Made by a program: the position numbers and the translations under genes
The notes under the pieces: model-generated
Databases searched by the model: none
The model's input: only the letters and a program-made list of their open reading frames with translations
What the model was told of the DNA's origin: nothing
Shown: positions 42,301 through 57,300 of the stretch, piece by piece
Layout: each line of letters starts with the position of its first letter
Position numbering within the stretch: position 1 is the stretch's first letter
From: Tachypleus tridentatus
Lineage: Eukaryota > Arthropoda > Merostomata > Xiphosura > Limulidae
Length of the DNA stretch: 64,000 nt
Reading direction: 5' to 3'
Assembly (NCBI RefSeq): GCF_004210375.1
Contig: NC_134834.1
Location: 139,285,009-139,349,008 of the forward strand

Positions 42301-45300
42301 GATATGTTACTTTTGCGTTATAATATTCAACATTATATTTGGATTTAGTGGATTTCGACCTCGTAATTAGCAAAGGACTTCGTGAACCATCCGCTACTTT
42401 TGGAATAACTACGTCTGAAGACTGCGCTAAGGCTTGCTTAGAAAGCTTCGTGGAATGTCTGTATGTGTGATTTGCAATATCTTTATCAGTATGTGTTAGA
42501 GATTTACTCAAGATAAATTTTAAGAAAGCAATGGTATTACGTCATTAAACAAAAAATGTAATATAAATCGAATACTATTTTTATAATGTGAGCGCCTTTT
42601 CTAAGCTAACTAAGCAGAATTCTATTTGTCATAAGGGAATAGTATTAGGCCTATTACGTTTTAGCATTACATTCTTTATTCAATCCCTTAAGATTTTTCA
42701 TGAAAAAATGTGAACATAGTGTGGCCGAAACATTGTTAAAACACTCAGTTACTTAGAGCGATCTGTGAATATAAGAGAATTGCTCTTATTTGATTTAAAT
42801 ATAATCACATCTTTGTCATTTCTAAAAAAATATATAATATTTTTAATTATTCAGAGTTTAGGTTGCTTTACAAAATTTGAAGTTGATTAATGAGTTTAGT
42901 GACCTTTGAAAAGAAAGTTTGAAATAGTTTTAAGGTAGGATGTATAGAACGTGAATCTATTGAAAATTTTCAACAGGTGATGCTAGGTAAATCTATCAAA
43001 ACGTAGAAGTTAAAATAGTAAGTAAAAGAGGTTACAAAACATATTTAATTGATTATTTATAAATAAATAAATAAATAGCATATTAATTTAACAAGTTTTT
43101 CTTATCAATCAATCGAGTTATTTTAAACGCCGAAATTTTGAACTAGCATGTGATGTGCTAGCTTCAAAAACACCCTCAAGGCTGTTATATGTATAAAGAT
43201 GTTCATACTGTAACCGATTTAACACTCAAATGCCAAGTTTTTTATTACGTTTTTGTACTATTTTACATCGTTTAAATGGAAAATATTTCAAAATATTACC
43301 AAAGTTAAGGAGAAGCTGTTTCACTCTTCCTTTTGTTCAAATATTAAAATTAATATATATGCTGTGTAACCCTTAAAATACATAAGTATCTATTTATTTA
43401 CACACACATAAATTTATGTGGATCTAAAATATTATTACTTGTGTAATTACACAACTTCCATAAACATTGTACAACTTGAGATTTATTCTTTCAAAATTAT
43501 TGTGTGTGTTTATTTTATAGCAAAGTTACGTGCTTATCCCACCTAGGGACATCGAACCTCTTATTTTAGCGTTGTAAATCCATAGACTTACCGTTATACC
43601 AGCGGTAAGTCTACAGATTTATGGAGTGTAACTTTTCAAAAAGCAATCACTCACGTACACATATTCTGAATAATATGGTTAATCTCTAGAGAAAATTTAA
43701 GTAAAAGATAGAAAAAGAAAGTGGAACAGAGAGCTTACCAAACCAACCATGCAAGTACTCAGATTATTGTTTGACCACAAGCCAATACTATTCATATTAA
43801 TACGAATATCGTTTGGCCAGAAAGTGACTGTGTTCTTATCTTAGCAGTTATATACTAATTATTTTCGTATATTTGTAATTAAATTGGCAAAATTAAATGG
43901 ACAGTTTCTAGAAATGTAATATATAATGAATTTTGATAAAAATATTAAAAACAACAAGGAAACAAGTAACGCTTTTTGTGTATTTTTACTCTTAATATAG
44001 TAGCACAATGTCCATGGAAAGAAATTATACATCATTTTGAAATGTGTTTCAGAGGATTCGCTTACTGTGGAGCCACATGTTATTTTACCAGCAAAGAATA
44101 TTCAGAAGACATAACGTACGATGACAATGACTGTGACTTTTATAAAAGTAAGTTAGTATGAGACTAACTTTTCACTAACTAAAAGTTTATTCTTCATCAT
44201 ACGTAACAGTCAAATATAAAAATTAAATACTTTGCTTTCTAAACTTTCTACCAAATGCTTATGTACTAGAACTATGACACGTCACTTTTTCATAAACAGA
44301 TGTCTTTTAAACTTATTTTATTTGTAGTTTGGTTTGGTTTTTGGAATTTCGCACAAAGCTACTCGAGGGCTATCTGTGCTAGCCGTCCCTAATTTAGCAG
44401 TGTAAGACTAGAGGGAAGGCAGCTAGTCATCACCACCCACCGCCAACTCTTGGGCTACTCTTTTACCAACGAATAGTGGGATTGACCGTCACATTATACG
44501 CCCCCACGGCTGGGAGGGCGAGCATGTTTAGCGCGAAGCGGGCGCGAACCCGCGACCCTCGGATTACGAGTCGCACGCCTTACGCGCTTGGCCATGCCAA
44601 GCCATTTTATTTGTAATTGACTTGATTTTTTTTGCACATTCTACAGTAATGCTAAAGTAGCAAGAGTTCTATTATTTCATAAGTACAGAGTTATCTGTAA
44701 TTGAAACATAGCTAACGATGTAATTACTTTTACTGATATTCACACTATTACAAAAAATATTATCCAGGAGACAAAGCACACGACTAATGATTTACAAATT
44801 CCATTCGAACAAAGATTAGAAGAAAAATGATTCCAATGAAATATTAGACGATGAATATTACTCCTTAAACGATTCTTCTAGCGGAAGACACACGTGACGA
44901 AAAATTTGTCAGAATACAAGTTATCAAAAGATGAATAAATATAACAACATTGCGACCCATACACGACTATTATACAAAAAGAAAAGTTTTAAAAATTATA
45001 TATCACATTAAATCATAGCATGAATATCAACATGTGTAATTCATTCTAGTAAATGTCAATACAAGACAACGAAACAATGTTTTCTAATGACACTTTTAAT
45101 TAAAAAACAAACAAACGGATAGCCACTCTGTCATTCGACACTTATCACTGTGCTATACCGGTTTCAGTGTAGAACTATTGTGGGAGTAGCAACATTTCAA
45201 AATACATGTACACTCCACCACTCATTCTTACGATTTTCCAGGGTTACTGACCTTTCTCTCTCAATAGGTGCTAGGCTTGGCATGGACAAGTGGTTAAGGC

Positions 45301-48300
45301 GCTCGATTTACAATCTGAGGGTCGCGCGTTTGAATCTGTCACACCAAACATATTGCTCTTTCAGTTGTGGAGGCGTTATTATGTGATTGTCAATCCCACT
45401 ATTCATTGGTAAAAGAGTAGCTAGCCCAAGAGTTGACGATGGGTGGTGATGACTAGCTGCCTTCCCTCTAGTCTCAAACTGGTAAAATAAAAATAAGTGG
45501 CGCAGATAGTCATCGTGTAGCTTTGGGCGAAATTAAAAAACAAACAATCATAGTTCTGCAGAGTTTCATGTCTTATGATCACTCAACACCAACATTTGCT
45601 TATGCTGCTGATGTAGTTTAACATTGGTCTTCCTCAATATTTTGTATCAAGTAATCACCATATTTTCAATCTCTTCCTTCTTCGTTATATCTTAGGAAAC
45701 TTAATTAGATTTCTCTGCTCTTCTCAATACGTCTTCTTAGATTATATAATCTGTACACAGAAATAGTAATATTCTTCTACAAAATCGTATTTCTGTCGCC
45801 CCCTGCTCGTACAGTGGTAAGTCTCCGGATTAGCAATGCTAAAATCAGGGGTTCGATTCCCCTTGGTGGGCTCAGCAGATAGCTGGATGTGGCTTTGCTA
45901 AAAGAAAAACACAAACACACACACGTATTTCTGTAGTTTCAAGTAGCTTTTCAGTGCTAGGTCATATGAAACGATAGAATACACATGACATCGAAGTGTT
46001 GTTTTTGTTGTAGGCGTGGTTAAGCTGTAATGTTTTAGTATTTTTCCCTAACTTTTAAAAAGCTATTTTGACATACCTATACGTATTTTAATTTCTGGCG
46101 CACTTCCGTCTGCGGTTCAAATACAACCTACGCCTTTGAACTTTTTCGCCTGTTTCATTAATGTTAATTAAAAGTCCTTGACGGTTGCTTAATTTCATGT
46201 AAATTATTTTGTGAGCTTCTAATCAACACTGCAAGTTCAGCTTATATATTTTTGTTATGCAGTCTTCGATGCTGTTTATTTCTCTGAGGATATTATCGCT
46301 AGAGTAAACAGCCATGTCTCGTTCTTCTTTTAATTTCTCTTCATTTACTGATTTTATCATTTATTCTGATTGCAGTAGTTTGTTCTCAATAAAAGTTTCT
46401 GAACATTCACATATCCTTCCCATAAAGATCTAGGATTTGCAAAATTTCAAAGTGATCTTAATTTTTTTTTGCTTTATCAAAAGCTTTTGTATTTAATTCT
46501 TTGTTTTATCATGATTATTATTATTTTTGGCTTGTGCAGGGATGGATTTTTTTCGAAACAGATATTAAATCCATGATAACTGTTGAATCAAATATTCAAA
46601 TTCATATTTGATTTTCAATATTTCAGCTTGTCTGAATAAACAGTTCCCAACTGTTTGCTCCTTATTAAGTGGAAAGATACTCAATGGACATTATGTACCC
46701 AGTACTGGTATCGAAACCTGGTTTTTAGCGGTATAAGCCTTTAGACTTACAGCTCAGACACTTGGGAGGGGAACGAATAAATCACAAGGTTAAATTAGCA
46801 GCATTAGTACACTTTTAGAAATTTGCGCAAATTTAGAACTTATAGTTAAAGTTATAGTCAACACCACCACTTTTGGGCAACTCTTTCACTAACGAAAAGT
46901 TAGATTGTACCGCAACTGAATGGGTGAACATGTTCGGTGACAGGATCCGAACTTGCAACCCGCATATTATGAGTCTAGTGTCTTAACCACAAGGTCATGC
47001 CAAGACAAGGTACTTTTGAAACTCTCAGATAAATATAAAATTACTTTGAATAAAAGAAATTTCGAAACAACATCTTACGTATAATATATTTTTAACTATT
47101 TTTTATCGATTCTCTTTTTATCTTACGTTATCTTAAATGATTTGTTAGTTTCCGTATCTTACAGTCTTTCTAAAATAATGTAGATTTTGTGAAAGTTATG
47201 TTAAAAGAAAAAGTAAATGTAACATATTTTGAAAAAAAGTCTTGTCGTATAGTGCCTGGTTTGTTTGTTTGATTTGAATTTTGCGCAAAGCTACTCCAGA
47301 GCTATCTGTGATAACTGTCTCTAACTTAACAGTGTAAGACTAGAGGAAAGACAGCTAGTCATCACCACAACACCAACTCTTGAGTTACTCTTTTAACAAC
47401 GAATAGTGGGATTGACTGTAAAATTATAACTATTTCGTGTGATAGGGATTGGAACCTGTAACCCTGAGATTGGGAGTCTAACTCCCTAGCCACCTGGCTT
47501 TACTAAGCCAGGTAAAAATAAAACCCTGCGTTAACAACAATTAAATAGCTTATGATTAACGTAATTTTTAATTTTAAAAGCACCTGTGGAAATATTACAT
47601 TTGAGATTGAAAGTTTTTTTTTTAGAGTAGAACATTTAGAATCAATATTTTAATAATTAATTTCTTTCTCATGGTTGTAATTAGGATTGATAAAAGAAGA
47701 AGATGCCACACCAACGATGGATGTAGTCGCCTCAAGACTAAGTGGTTCAGTAAGGAGGGGGGAATTTTATTTTACTATCAGGACAGCTGATGATGAGGTA
47801 GTAAGAAATTCAACATTTATTTCTTTAAAAAATATCGTTTGAAAAAGATCTATGTATATGAACACGTAATATTGAAATATTAGAAAAAGAAAAATGTTGA
47901 AAGTTTCGGTTTTAAGTAGTATTATCTCACGTAATAAAACAGTTTCTCTTGATATCTACATGAGTTATTTAAGCAGTTGTGGTCAATAAAATTAGAAAAA
48001 GGACAGCAAGTTTACTTAATTATTTCATTTTTTACAAATTAAATACTTTAAAATTGTTTTAAAATGTTTTTTACTACTTATTCCTAAAGAGGAATTTGTT
48101 GTGTCACCTTTCTTTAAAAAACAAAAATCTGTCAGTTAACTATAAATTATGAAATGTTCACCTAATGTTGCCAGAATATGCGAGCTTTAACTCAGAAGAA
48201 AGTTATGTTCCCGGAGAGATTTCGTGAGTCTTTTGTTGTGGGTTGTGGTAACTTCAGGTGCTGCCTCATTGTAAATAAAATAACATTTAAAAGTTGTCTT

Positions 48301-51300
48301 ATTTTTGTGCTATTCGATGTTTTTTGTTGTTGAGCAGAAATCTACTCAAAGGGCTATCTGTGCTCTTCTACCAGGTGTATCGAAACCCGGATTCTAGCAG
48401 GCTATTTTTAAGGTTTATGATCTTCAGATACAGCATGATCTGATTTCACGACTTGAGCTGTAGCGACGTGGTTATTTTCATGATATTCAATATAGCGTAT
48501 TCAACTTTTATACCCATACACAATTAACATAACCATTAAAAGTATACATAACTAAGAAGAGATTATATTTATTTCATTCATTTCGTGCTAGAAATACCTT
48601 CAATAAAATATTATGTGAAAAGTATGATATAGATAAAATATTCAGAAAAAAAAATACATTTGACCTTGGATGAATGTGAATATTAATGCCGTGGAAGTTT
48701 TATATTTACATTTATGGAACTTTGCTTTATATTTTTTAAGATATGTATGTAAACCGTCTAATAGATTAATTATTTTTAACTTGTGCAGACCACTTATAAA
48801 GCACTTGAGTTTTACGATAAACTGGCTTCGGGAATAAACGGCTTCGAACAGCGCCCCTCAGGTGAGTGCAAGCGCGTATCAATGTAAGTGTTCGCTTTAA
48901 TAGCATATTAGTGTTAGACGATACTATCATCTTTTGCCTATTGAATAATAATAAATCTTTTATCTTCTTCTCTTGATGAAAGAACAAACTGTCGTGGTTT
49001 AGATAACATGGCTTGAAGCTTGTGAGAACTTTAAATTAAAATACCATAAAGGACGAAAATTTTTCCAATTTCAAAGAATACATGAAAATTATGTTGACTA
49101 TTTAAGTGTTCCTAACATAATACACCCTTCTCATATTTCAAATTAACATATCAGGAAATATCATATCTATTGTTTCGGGCCTACTAATAGTTCAACGTTG
49201 AGTCTGAAAGCTTATAATGTTAAAAATGGTATTTTGATACCCACAATGAAAAGAGAAAGGATATACAGCATTGCGCTTTAATACCACACAAAACAAACTA
49301 CCACTTCAGCGCAATAATGTGAAATAAAAATATTAATTATAATATACAACGCTCAGTGTTTGTGGGACAAAAGTAAGTGTAGGGAATTATAACATTAAAT
49401 CCCGAGTTCGATTCCCATGGTAGAATTATAAAATTATTATGTGATATCGTTCAATTTAATCCAGGTATAATTTTAGTGTCATTAATAGTACCGAATAACG
49501 GTTTAATAAAACATTACTTTCATGCTATATGAACTCAAACCACTAGTACTTTAATTTGCAAATCATGTACTGTAGTATGTAAACTTTTAGTCTAGTAATA
49601 CTTAAGCATTGATATATATGAAGTTAAATTTTAAGATACAGTTTTGGTTGGTTTATTATTAGGCACAAAGTTACACCATGGGCTTTCTGTGGGAGCTATA
49701 TGACAAATACTAACAAGAATTAGCTAGTTAATTTGTTTGTTTGTGATTAAACAGAAATCTACAGATTGAGGTATTTGTGCTTTGCTACCAGTGGTATCGA
49801 AACCCGGTTACTAGCGTTGTACGTCCGCAGGCATGCCACTGTGCCACTGGAGAGCCTAAGTGTTACTAATCATAATAAATACGTGATACTTTTAACCTTA
49901 ATAAAATAAATTAAGTTCAATGTTCTTGATAAGTTTCAACTTATCCATTTGGATAAATACCACATGTTCATTAACTATTTTTTTTCGCTTAAATGAGAGA
50001 TCTCGACGAAAACTGACGGCCCTCTATGTTATTAAAAATGTTAACAGTCAAACGAGTTGTTTTAAACTTTAATGTTATTTTGTAATTGCTTAATGTTAGC
50101 CAATAATATCGCTCATAATCTTTACTAACAGTTAGAAAGCTCATAAGCTAGTAATTTATCCATTTCTTGAAGTATAAGGGAAACTACATTATTGTCGGAC
50201 TTTATGATATTTTAATACATGAATTAAATAATTCTTTAAGTCGCAAAATTTTGTAAGTTGTGGAAAACTATTAGTTAGTGTAAGGTTTTGTTCAGTCCAT
50301 TAATTTCGAAAGTATTTAAATAAACTGTCAAAAAATTAAGTTGTATTAAACAGGGTGAAACTGTTTTGCGCATGCTGTAATACACAATTTGTAAGAGCTT
50401 TGCATTTAGATTAATTAACTATAAGAACTTAGTATACAATGAAATTTTACATTATTTCATCACATTAACCTATTATGTTGAAGTAGTCTGAAACTGATTG
50501 TACACATGAACTGTGATAATCGCTTGAACTTTAAAATATTAGTATTATTAAATTTTCAGGTTCTATCGACAGTAAATTCACAGTATACAAGTATACAACA
50601 AAGTTCTACAAGGATGAAAGTGATGATCTTAAAGGCTTGGGACGAGTGACCTTCGAAACCTGTAAAAGGGCATGTATTGATTTGCCACTTTGTGAGTCTC
50701 TGTCCTATTGTAAAATAAATGGTGAATGTTTACTGAGCACGAAACACGGTAGTGTGATTTCAGATAAACATTTGGCGAAGGATACTCAATGTGTTATACT
50801 CACCCGTAAGTAAAAATCCTTATCTATATATTTATGTTATCAAACAGGCAATCTATATATTTAGTTAACCATGTGTTTTGTCTTTTCAATATATTATTTC
50901 TTTATGCACTTTTTTAATATGTTTATGTTCATTTTCGTCCTTTCTATGCTTTTTCTTTCTTTTTAGATATAATTTTTGTTGTTTTTCAAAGTTTGTAGTT
51001 CGTACTAGAGGGATTTACACATTTTGATAAAAGTTGAGTAAAAACGACCTTTACACTTCAGATAAATATAACAGAGTATATTTGTATTTGGTTTAAATAA
51101 AAAATTTTCTTTCTTATTTATTTAGAATGTGAACATCGTTTCTTCTTAACTTTCTTCGTGTATATATTTGTCTATAACTTGACACTTTCTAGTTCTTATT
51201 GACGCATATGCTATTCAGGTTTAAATTCAGTAATCTTAATTTCTTGGAGTGACCTATGTAAACACAGATCAACGTAGGAAACGTGCGACTGAAATGGAAA

Positions 51301-54300
51301 GTTTAATATGAAATGAATTTTCTTGCAGTGAATTAGTCTATAAGAATAAATATTAAGACGTTTTAAGATATTTTTTCTTTCTATCATGCAGTATACGTAT
51401 ATATATATGAAAATGTTAGAATTTGTTAATAATATTGTTTTTAGTAAGTTTAGTAAATTATATAAAAAGAGAGGAAGCAATATATTCAAAGTCGATAATA
51501 AGTAATGAATCTCTTATTTCTAAAGGGAACTACGTTGATGCCTATGAGAGACTACCGGGTATAACAGTAGGTTCTAAGCCAAAGAAAGCATTTAATATTA
51601 GCGACCTCAACGAATGTGCAAAGGCATGCAGTACGGAAGGAAGCTTTCAGTGCAAATCATTTGACCATTGTCCTCAGTCCAAAGACAAGAAATACTCGTG
51701 TCTCTTACATGAAATTCATTTTTTAGACGCGAAGGACAAAATTGTTGGTGACAAAGCGAAAGTGTGTGGTCATTACTCTCGTAAGTCAACACAATTCTTT
51801 GGTTATAACTCTTCTTAAGTTGATATCAGTTTGTCACATAAAGCGCTAATCATGGTGCAGCTTTAAATTTCGACGTATGAGAAAGTTATTTTGATGATTT
51901 TAAATTTTAAATGATCTGTCTTTCTTTTAATAATTGATTAATTAAAGTACTTTCATATATCAATTGAACTTGGATATTTCCCTTCGAATGTAAATTTAGG
52001 TTTATGTAAAAAAATTAGAATTATAACAACGAAAACGTAATCAAAATACTCAGTTCACTGATTTTCTAAATGCCTTATACCAAAAACTAAATGATAAAAA
52101 ATAAACGTTTCTTTCCAATCCATAAATTTGTGAAAAAAGGTCGGAACACGAAAATTTACATTAAAAACGTAAATTTTAACATTAAAGTTGGCTTTTAACA
52201 CTGGATATACAAATATCTATTAAACTTTGACCTCTTTCTAGTGACTCAGTGACACTTCTGCAAACTTATGATGTCAAAATTTGAGTTTCGACACTCTTGG
52301 TAGATAAAACACTACAATTCTGTAGTTTTGTGCTTAACAATAACGAACCAAACCAAAATGTATTGAAATTCAAAATCGATTTGAGGATTTCGATCTACTG
52401 GAGTTATTTGAATACAGAGTTTGTATAAGATTTATTATAGCAAGAGAGTGTTTGCTGAGTAAAGCCAACTTTCAAACAAAATACACATTTCATGTCAAAC
52501 TGTATGCAAAATGTTAGTTTATCATATAATTTATATAATTAAATCATTTGATATTATTGCAATAGAATTATAGGTTAAGTCAATCTCGTCGGTACTCCAA
52601 AAACACAATAAAGTTTTATGATTAACAGAAGCTAATTAATGTGATTCATTATACAGTGTAGTTATTATCTTTTATTTTATGTTCCCAAAATTTAGGGGAT
52701 TACATTTATGATTTTAAACAAACTGATGGCAAGAAGGTAAATGGTGCAAAAGTGGTTGAATTACAGAATGTCACAGCCAAACACTGCGCAAAAAGGTGCG
52801 TAGAAAATGCAGAGTTTAGCTGTCAAAGTTTCGACTTTTGTCAAGCCACTACTCTGGACAAAAGTACTTGTTTATTGATCGGGAAAGGAAACTCGAAAAT
52901 GGACTTCATAGAAGCTCCTGTTTGTGCCCATTACGAATACCTTGGTACAATAGGTGAGTGCTTATCTTTCATTACAATACTTTTCAGATAGTGAAGCAAA
53001 CTTTATTATTAGACCTTAATTCGTTTATATTTAATATTACTAATCTGGCGTTTATGTTCTGACATTTCGACATATTTTGTGTTTATATAATTATATAACA
53101 TATTTATATTAAATTAATACAGGTTTCCGTTATAATCCAAAAAATTATTTTGATATCTTAAATTTGATATTCACATGATCTTGAGCTGTAACATCATAGG
53201 ATTTATAATTAAGTAACGTTACACTCATTGTTCTCTTATGGACTCGGACATCTCAAACGATGTTACATCCTACTAACAACGATGTAATACCCATCAGTAT
53301 TGCAAATATAATGACTTTGAATCCTTCACGTCATGGAGGTCAGATTTATCTGAATGGGGACTTTCTATGAGAGCAATCATGTTAGATGGTGATAGAAATG
53401 TGCTTCTGGAGAAGTCCCCCTCAACTCATAAGTACAAAGTTCATCATAGCTAATACTGGCAGTGCGCATCTTCGATAATGCAACTCTTTTTCATAACTTT
53501 TTTCTAGCATTCATATTAATATTTTATGTAATATCTAATTATTAAACATCTATTTAACCACTTGAACTACCAACTATGTTCGATGGACATGAGCTCATAG
53601 GCTTCCATGGAGATCGCAGGCCTTCAACAAATGTTCAGTAAAGATATTCTTAGATTTATATAATTCAGTAATTACATAATACACAAATTTCTAAATAATT
53701 TCCTGGTTGACTCCCATATGGTAACTTCTTATGGATTTTGGATGACATCATATACGCCCACTATAGGTGCTATCTTCTTGAATGATGCCACATTCGCTCG
53801 TTTCATGATACTCAACCCTGGCGTGATTTCTGGTTAACATACACTCATCATCAAATCGTCGTTGAATATTGTAGGAGCAAAGTAACTATGGTCTGGCATG
53901 ATCAGATGGCTAGGACTTTTGAATTGTAATCTGAGGGTTGCTGGTTTGAGTCCTTGTCACACCAAAGATGTTTGCTCTTTCAGCCGCGAGGATGTTATAA
54001 AGTTACAGCCAATTTCACTATTCGTTGGAAAAATAATAGCCCAAGAGTTGGCGATGAGCGATGATAACTAGTTGCCTTTCTCTAGTTTTATACTGCTAAA
54101 TTAGGGACGAATAGCGCAAACAGCCTTAGTGTAGCTTTGCGCGAAATTTAAAACAAACAAGTAAAACAGCTTCATCTTGACCTTCGAGAGGCTTTAACCA
54201 CAATTTATATGTGTAAGTGCGCATAAGTTTGCAAGTGTTGTTAACCTATAGAAGCTAGGAATGTTATGATGAAAAAATCAATTTTGATACAGTATGAATT

Positions 54301-57300
54301 GTTAATGTGTTTTGTTTTATTAAACACTCACAAGCATTCATAGGAGGACATTGCCCTGCTGTAAAGTTGTTACGTATTACGATTTATCTCGAACGAGCCT
54401 CCAGTTTATTATATTAAATATTACAATTTAAATTCCTCAGTTGGACATAACTGTGCTAGTTTATCGAAACTATTGCCAACTTGTATACACCATCGATCAA
54501 AATAAACCTTTTTTTTGTGGGTAAATTCCATATGTTTAATTATCTCTGTGATAATCTCAAAACTTTTGGAATAAGCCTCTGGTATTAACTCATATGCTTT
54601 AACCTTATTATAATTCGTACATTATACAAGAGATAGAAAGGCATAAGCTTCTTGTGCTTTACCAGTTAAAATCTCTGTAATAATAATGCCCATTTTCGGT
54701 GGCCATTCCATGGTTTGGGCAACCTTCTCAAACTATTGGAAATATTTATGAACTTAATTTTCATTAATTCTTGGTACTTTAGCATATCGATTAAGTTTAA
54801 ATATGTCATTTGTCTTGGTAAATCGGAGTTGAGTCTAATTTCCATTTCTATTAGCCTTATTTCATTTTTGTCTTCATTGCAACCTTTTTCCACTTCGAGA
54901 CGTTTATTTTCTCTTTCAGCTTCTTCAAGCTCAATTTCTTTGAGTTTTAGCTGTATCTGTAGCTTATCTTTATCACTCGACTTCCCCAAATACTTCCTTA
55001 GATAACAAATCATCGTCGACTAGTATTTCAATAATATGTTTTTAATTCATTTTATCTAATTAATTTATTAACTTCTAGTTCTAAAATTTTGGCAATTTCA
55101 ACCATTTCACTTTTGTTACACCTATCTAGTTGTCCGATAGAGGGTGATACCATGAAACCTCGAAAATCAGATGTGATCAAATTTTGTTGGCTTTGATAAA
55201 TATAAATTGAGTTATGACCTGAATTTTAATTTAGATCTAATTTCGCTTCTGATTCAGATCCCTGACGAGGTCCCAATTTATACATTACATATTACAATTT
55301 GAAATAACCTGAAACCATGTTAAATTGTAATTTAGATTTAGAAGTTAATTACATGTCGGTATGAGCTAAATTTATGATATTTGCCAACAAGAATAATATA
55401 CACGGTTTTCTTTCATTTTTGTTCACATGTATATTTCAATATACAAATAAGTGCCCTCCTTGAAACTCTTGTTAATTTGTTATATCTTTCACTACACAAC
55501 AGAGAAAGATTTAAAATTATATATTTTAAAAACACACTCGACAAGTATGATCTCAAATCCTAATTTTAACACTAGCTTTCGTAAATGCCTGAAATTTTCA
55601 TGATTTTAAGTTACATTTTCTCATAAAAAGTGTTGTACAACTGCTGTGGTTTCTTAGACTTCTTATTCCAAGTAGCCTATAAAATCTCAAACAAGGTATG
55701 CGAAATTAACAACATTTGCAAGAAAGACCACTTTTTCTGTCCACCCCTTGTGTATAAAATGTATATGTTATAAGAATTTTCAAAATGATATAGTGCGAGT
55801 ATCAAAACATCACGTATTGTCTTAAAGTACGTTCCATTACAGTCACACGTCCCTTAACACAGCTAAATGCTTGCGTATTTATGACGCTAGAAACCAGGTT
55901 TTGATATCTATGGTGGGTATAGCACAGATAGCCCATAGTATGGCTTTGTGCTTAACTTCAAACAAATTAAACGAGGACATTATGATCACTGAAAGTTTAT
56001 CTATCTTCTATTCTAATTAAATGGATTATTATTATTGTTTTATATTCTGCGATTAACTTTTGTCATATTAAAATATATATTATTTCTGTATTTGCTAAAT
56101 CTAAAGTTACTTTATATGTTCTCATAAACAACTAAACTGTGACATATCAGGTTATTAATGTAATTGCTCATAATTTCGGGAAACCAATAAAGATAATGAT
56201 AAGATTTAAGCTCTAAGGTTTAACAGTGTACATGATGCAGACGAAAACACTGCTTGTTATTAACTTTATTTCATCACATATTGTGAGAGATTTTACAAAG
56301 TGTAACTCCGTTAATAGTATTCCGTTTTTGTATATAAGCGTATATTTTTAATATAAAGAAATGAAATACGTTCTATATTAAGGTAGATGTTTCTAACAAT
56401 GTAGACATTTTTATAAAGTTATGTAAATATATATTTCTTGATTTAAAACGTTTAAAACCTTTTATGTATTTTTTTACCTGTATAGAACCATCGTTAGATG
56501 AAAGAAGTCGTTATTCCACTGGTGGGTATTGTAGTTATTTCTTGCTTTCTTGAACTTAAGTGTGTGATCTATAAAACATCTTTTAAAGCTTTAAAATGAT
56601 CTTTTGAATTTGTTTTATTGCAATAAGAGTAAACTATTCTTTACTATCAATTTTCAAACAATTAAAAATTGTAGCCTGGGTTTATGAGAAGATCATCCAT
56701 CTAGTTTAGAGATCGTTTTTGAAGTTTAAAACAAGAGTTTACATGATAAGTAACTAAAAGTCACTACGAACATTTAGTTACATAGGAAAGTGACGTGTTT
56801 CTTACACACTATACTCAGTCAATCAGAGATTAGCTCTGCTATCTGGATTGAGGGTTTAAACTTGTTGCTGTTCACTGGTAGGTTACAGAAAGTTTAGACC
56901 GTAAACCCTTCAAATCTCTGTTTGCATCTTAGGCACTTGAATGCACATCATACGAGGAGACTGACCACCTTATCGTTGCCTTTTTATTACTGTAAAGCAA
57001 AAACTGTCTTATCTAATCTCAGTTTTTAAATATACGTGATACTTCTATACGTGAATAACATAACTGTCTATAATTTTTCATATTTTATATGTTTCGCATA
57101 AATCAAATAATACCAAAATAATATAAGACTAGAGCTATCCTCTTCCTGTGTATATCATACTTAACATCCGTGTTTGAACTTGAATAATTCTATTTTTATA
57201 AAATTAAACATGAAAATTTTTAATATTGTCAGATTCTTTATGAAATACATATATATTTACCAATTATGAATGTTTCAGCAAGTTTTGTCTTGAAACTAAA

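Larger units (their letters stand above)
48862..50559 (+). other. Intron 18 (1.7 kb)
   Basis: AT-rich, with two SINE-B pieces (49.65 and 49.73 kb) and a possible tRNA-like scrap at 49370-49430 (cgagttcgattcccatgg). Nothing else recognised. Confidence 0.45.
52954..56485 (+). other. Intron 21 (3.5 kb)
   Basis: Holds a SINE-A (53.9 kb), an antisense gag relic (54.4-55.3 kb) and a SINE-B fragment (55.9 kb). The segment 53.2-53.85 kb is less AT-rich than its surroundings and may be an unrecognised repeat. Confidence 0.5.

Noticed and set aside
45150-45386. 78-codon ORF on the + strand
   Set aside because: Its second half is simply the head of the SINE-A copy at 45272.
54715-55005. 96-codon Ser/Leu-rich ORF on the + strand
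   Set aside because: Exact antisense shadow of the gag coiled-coil segment on the - strand.
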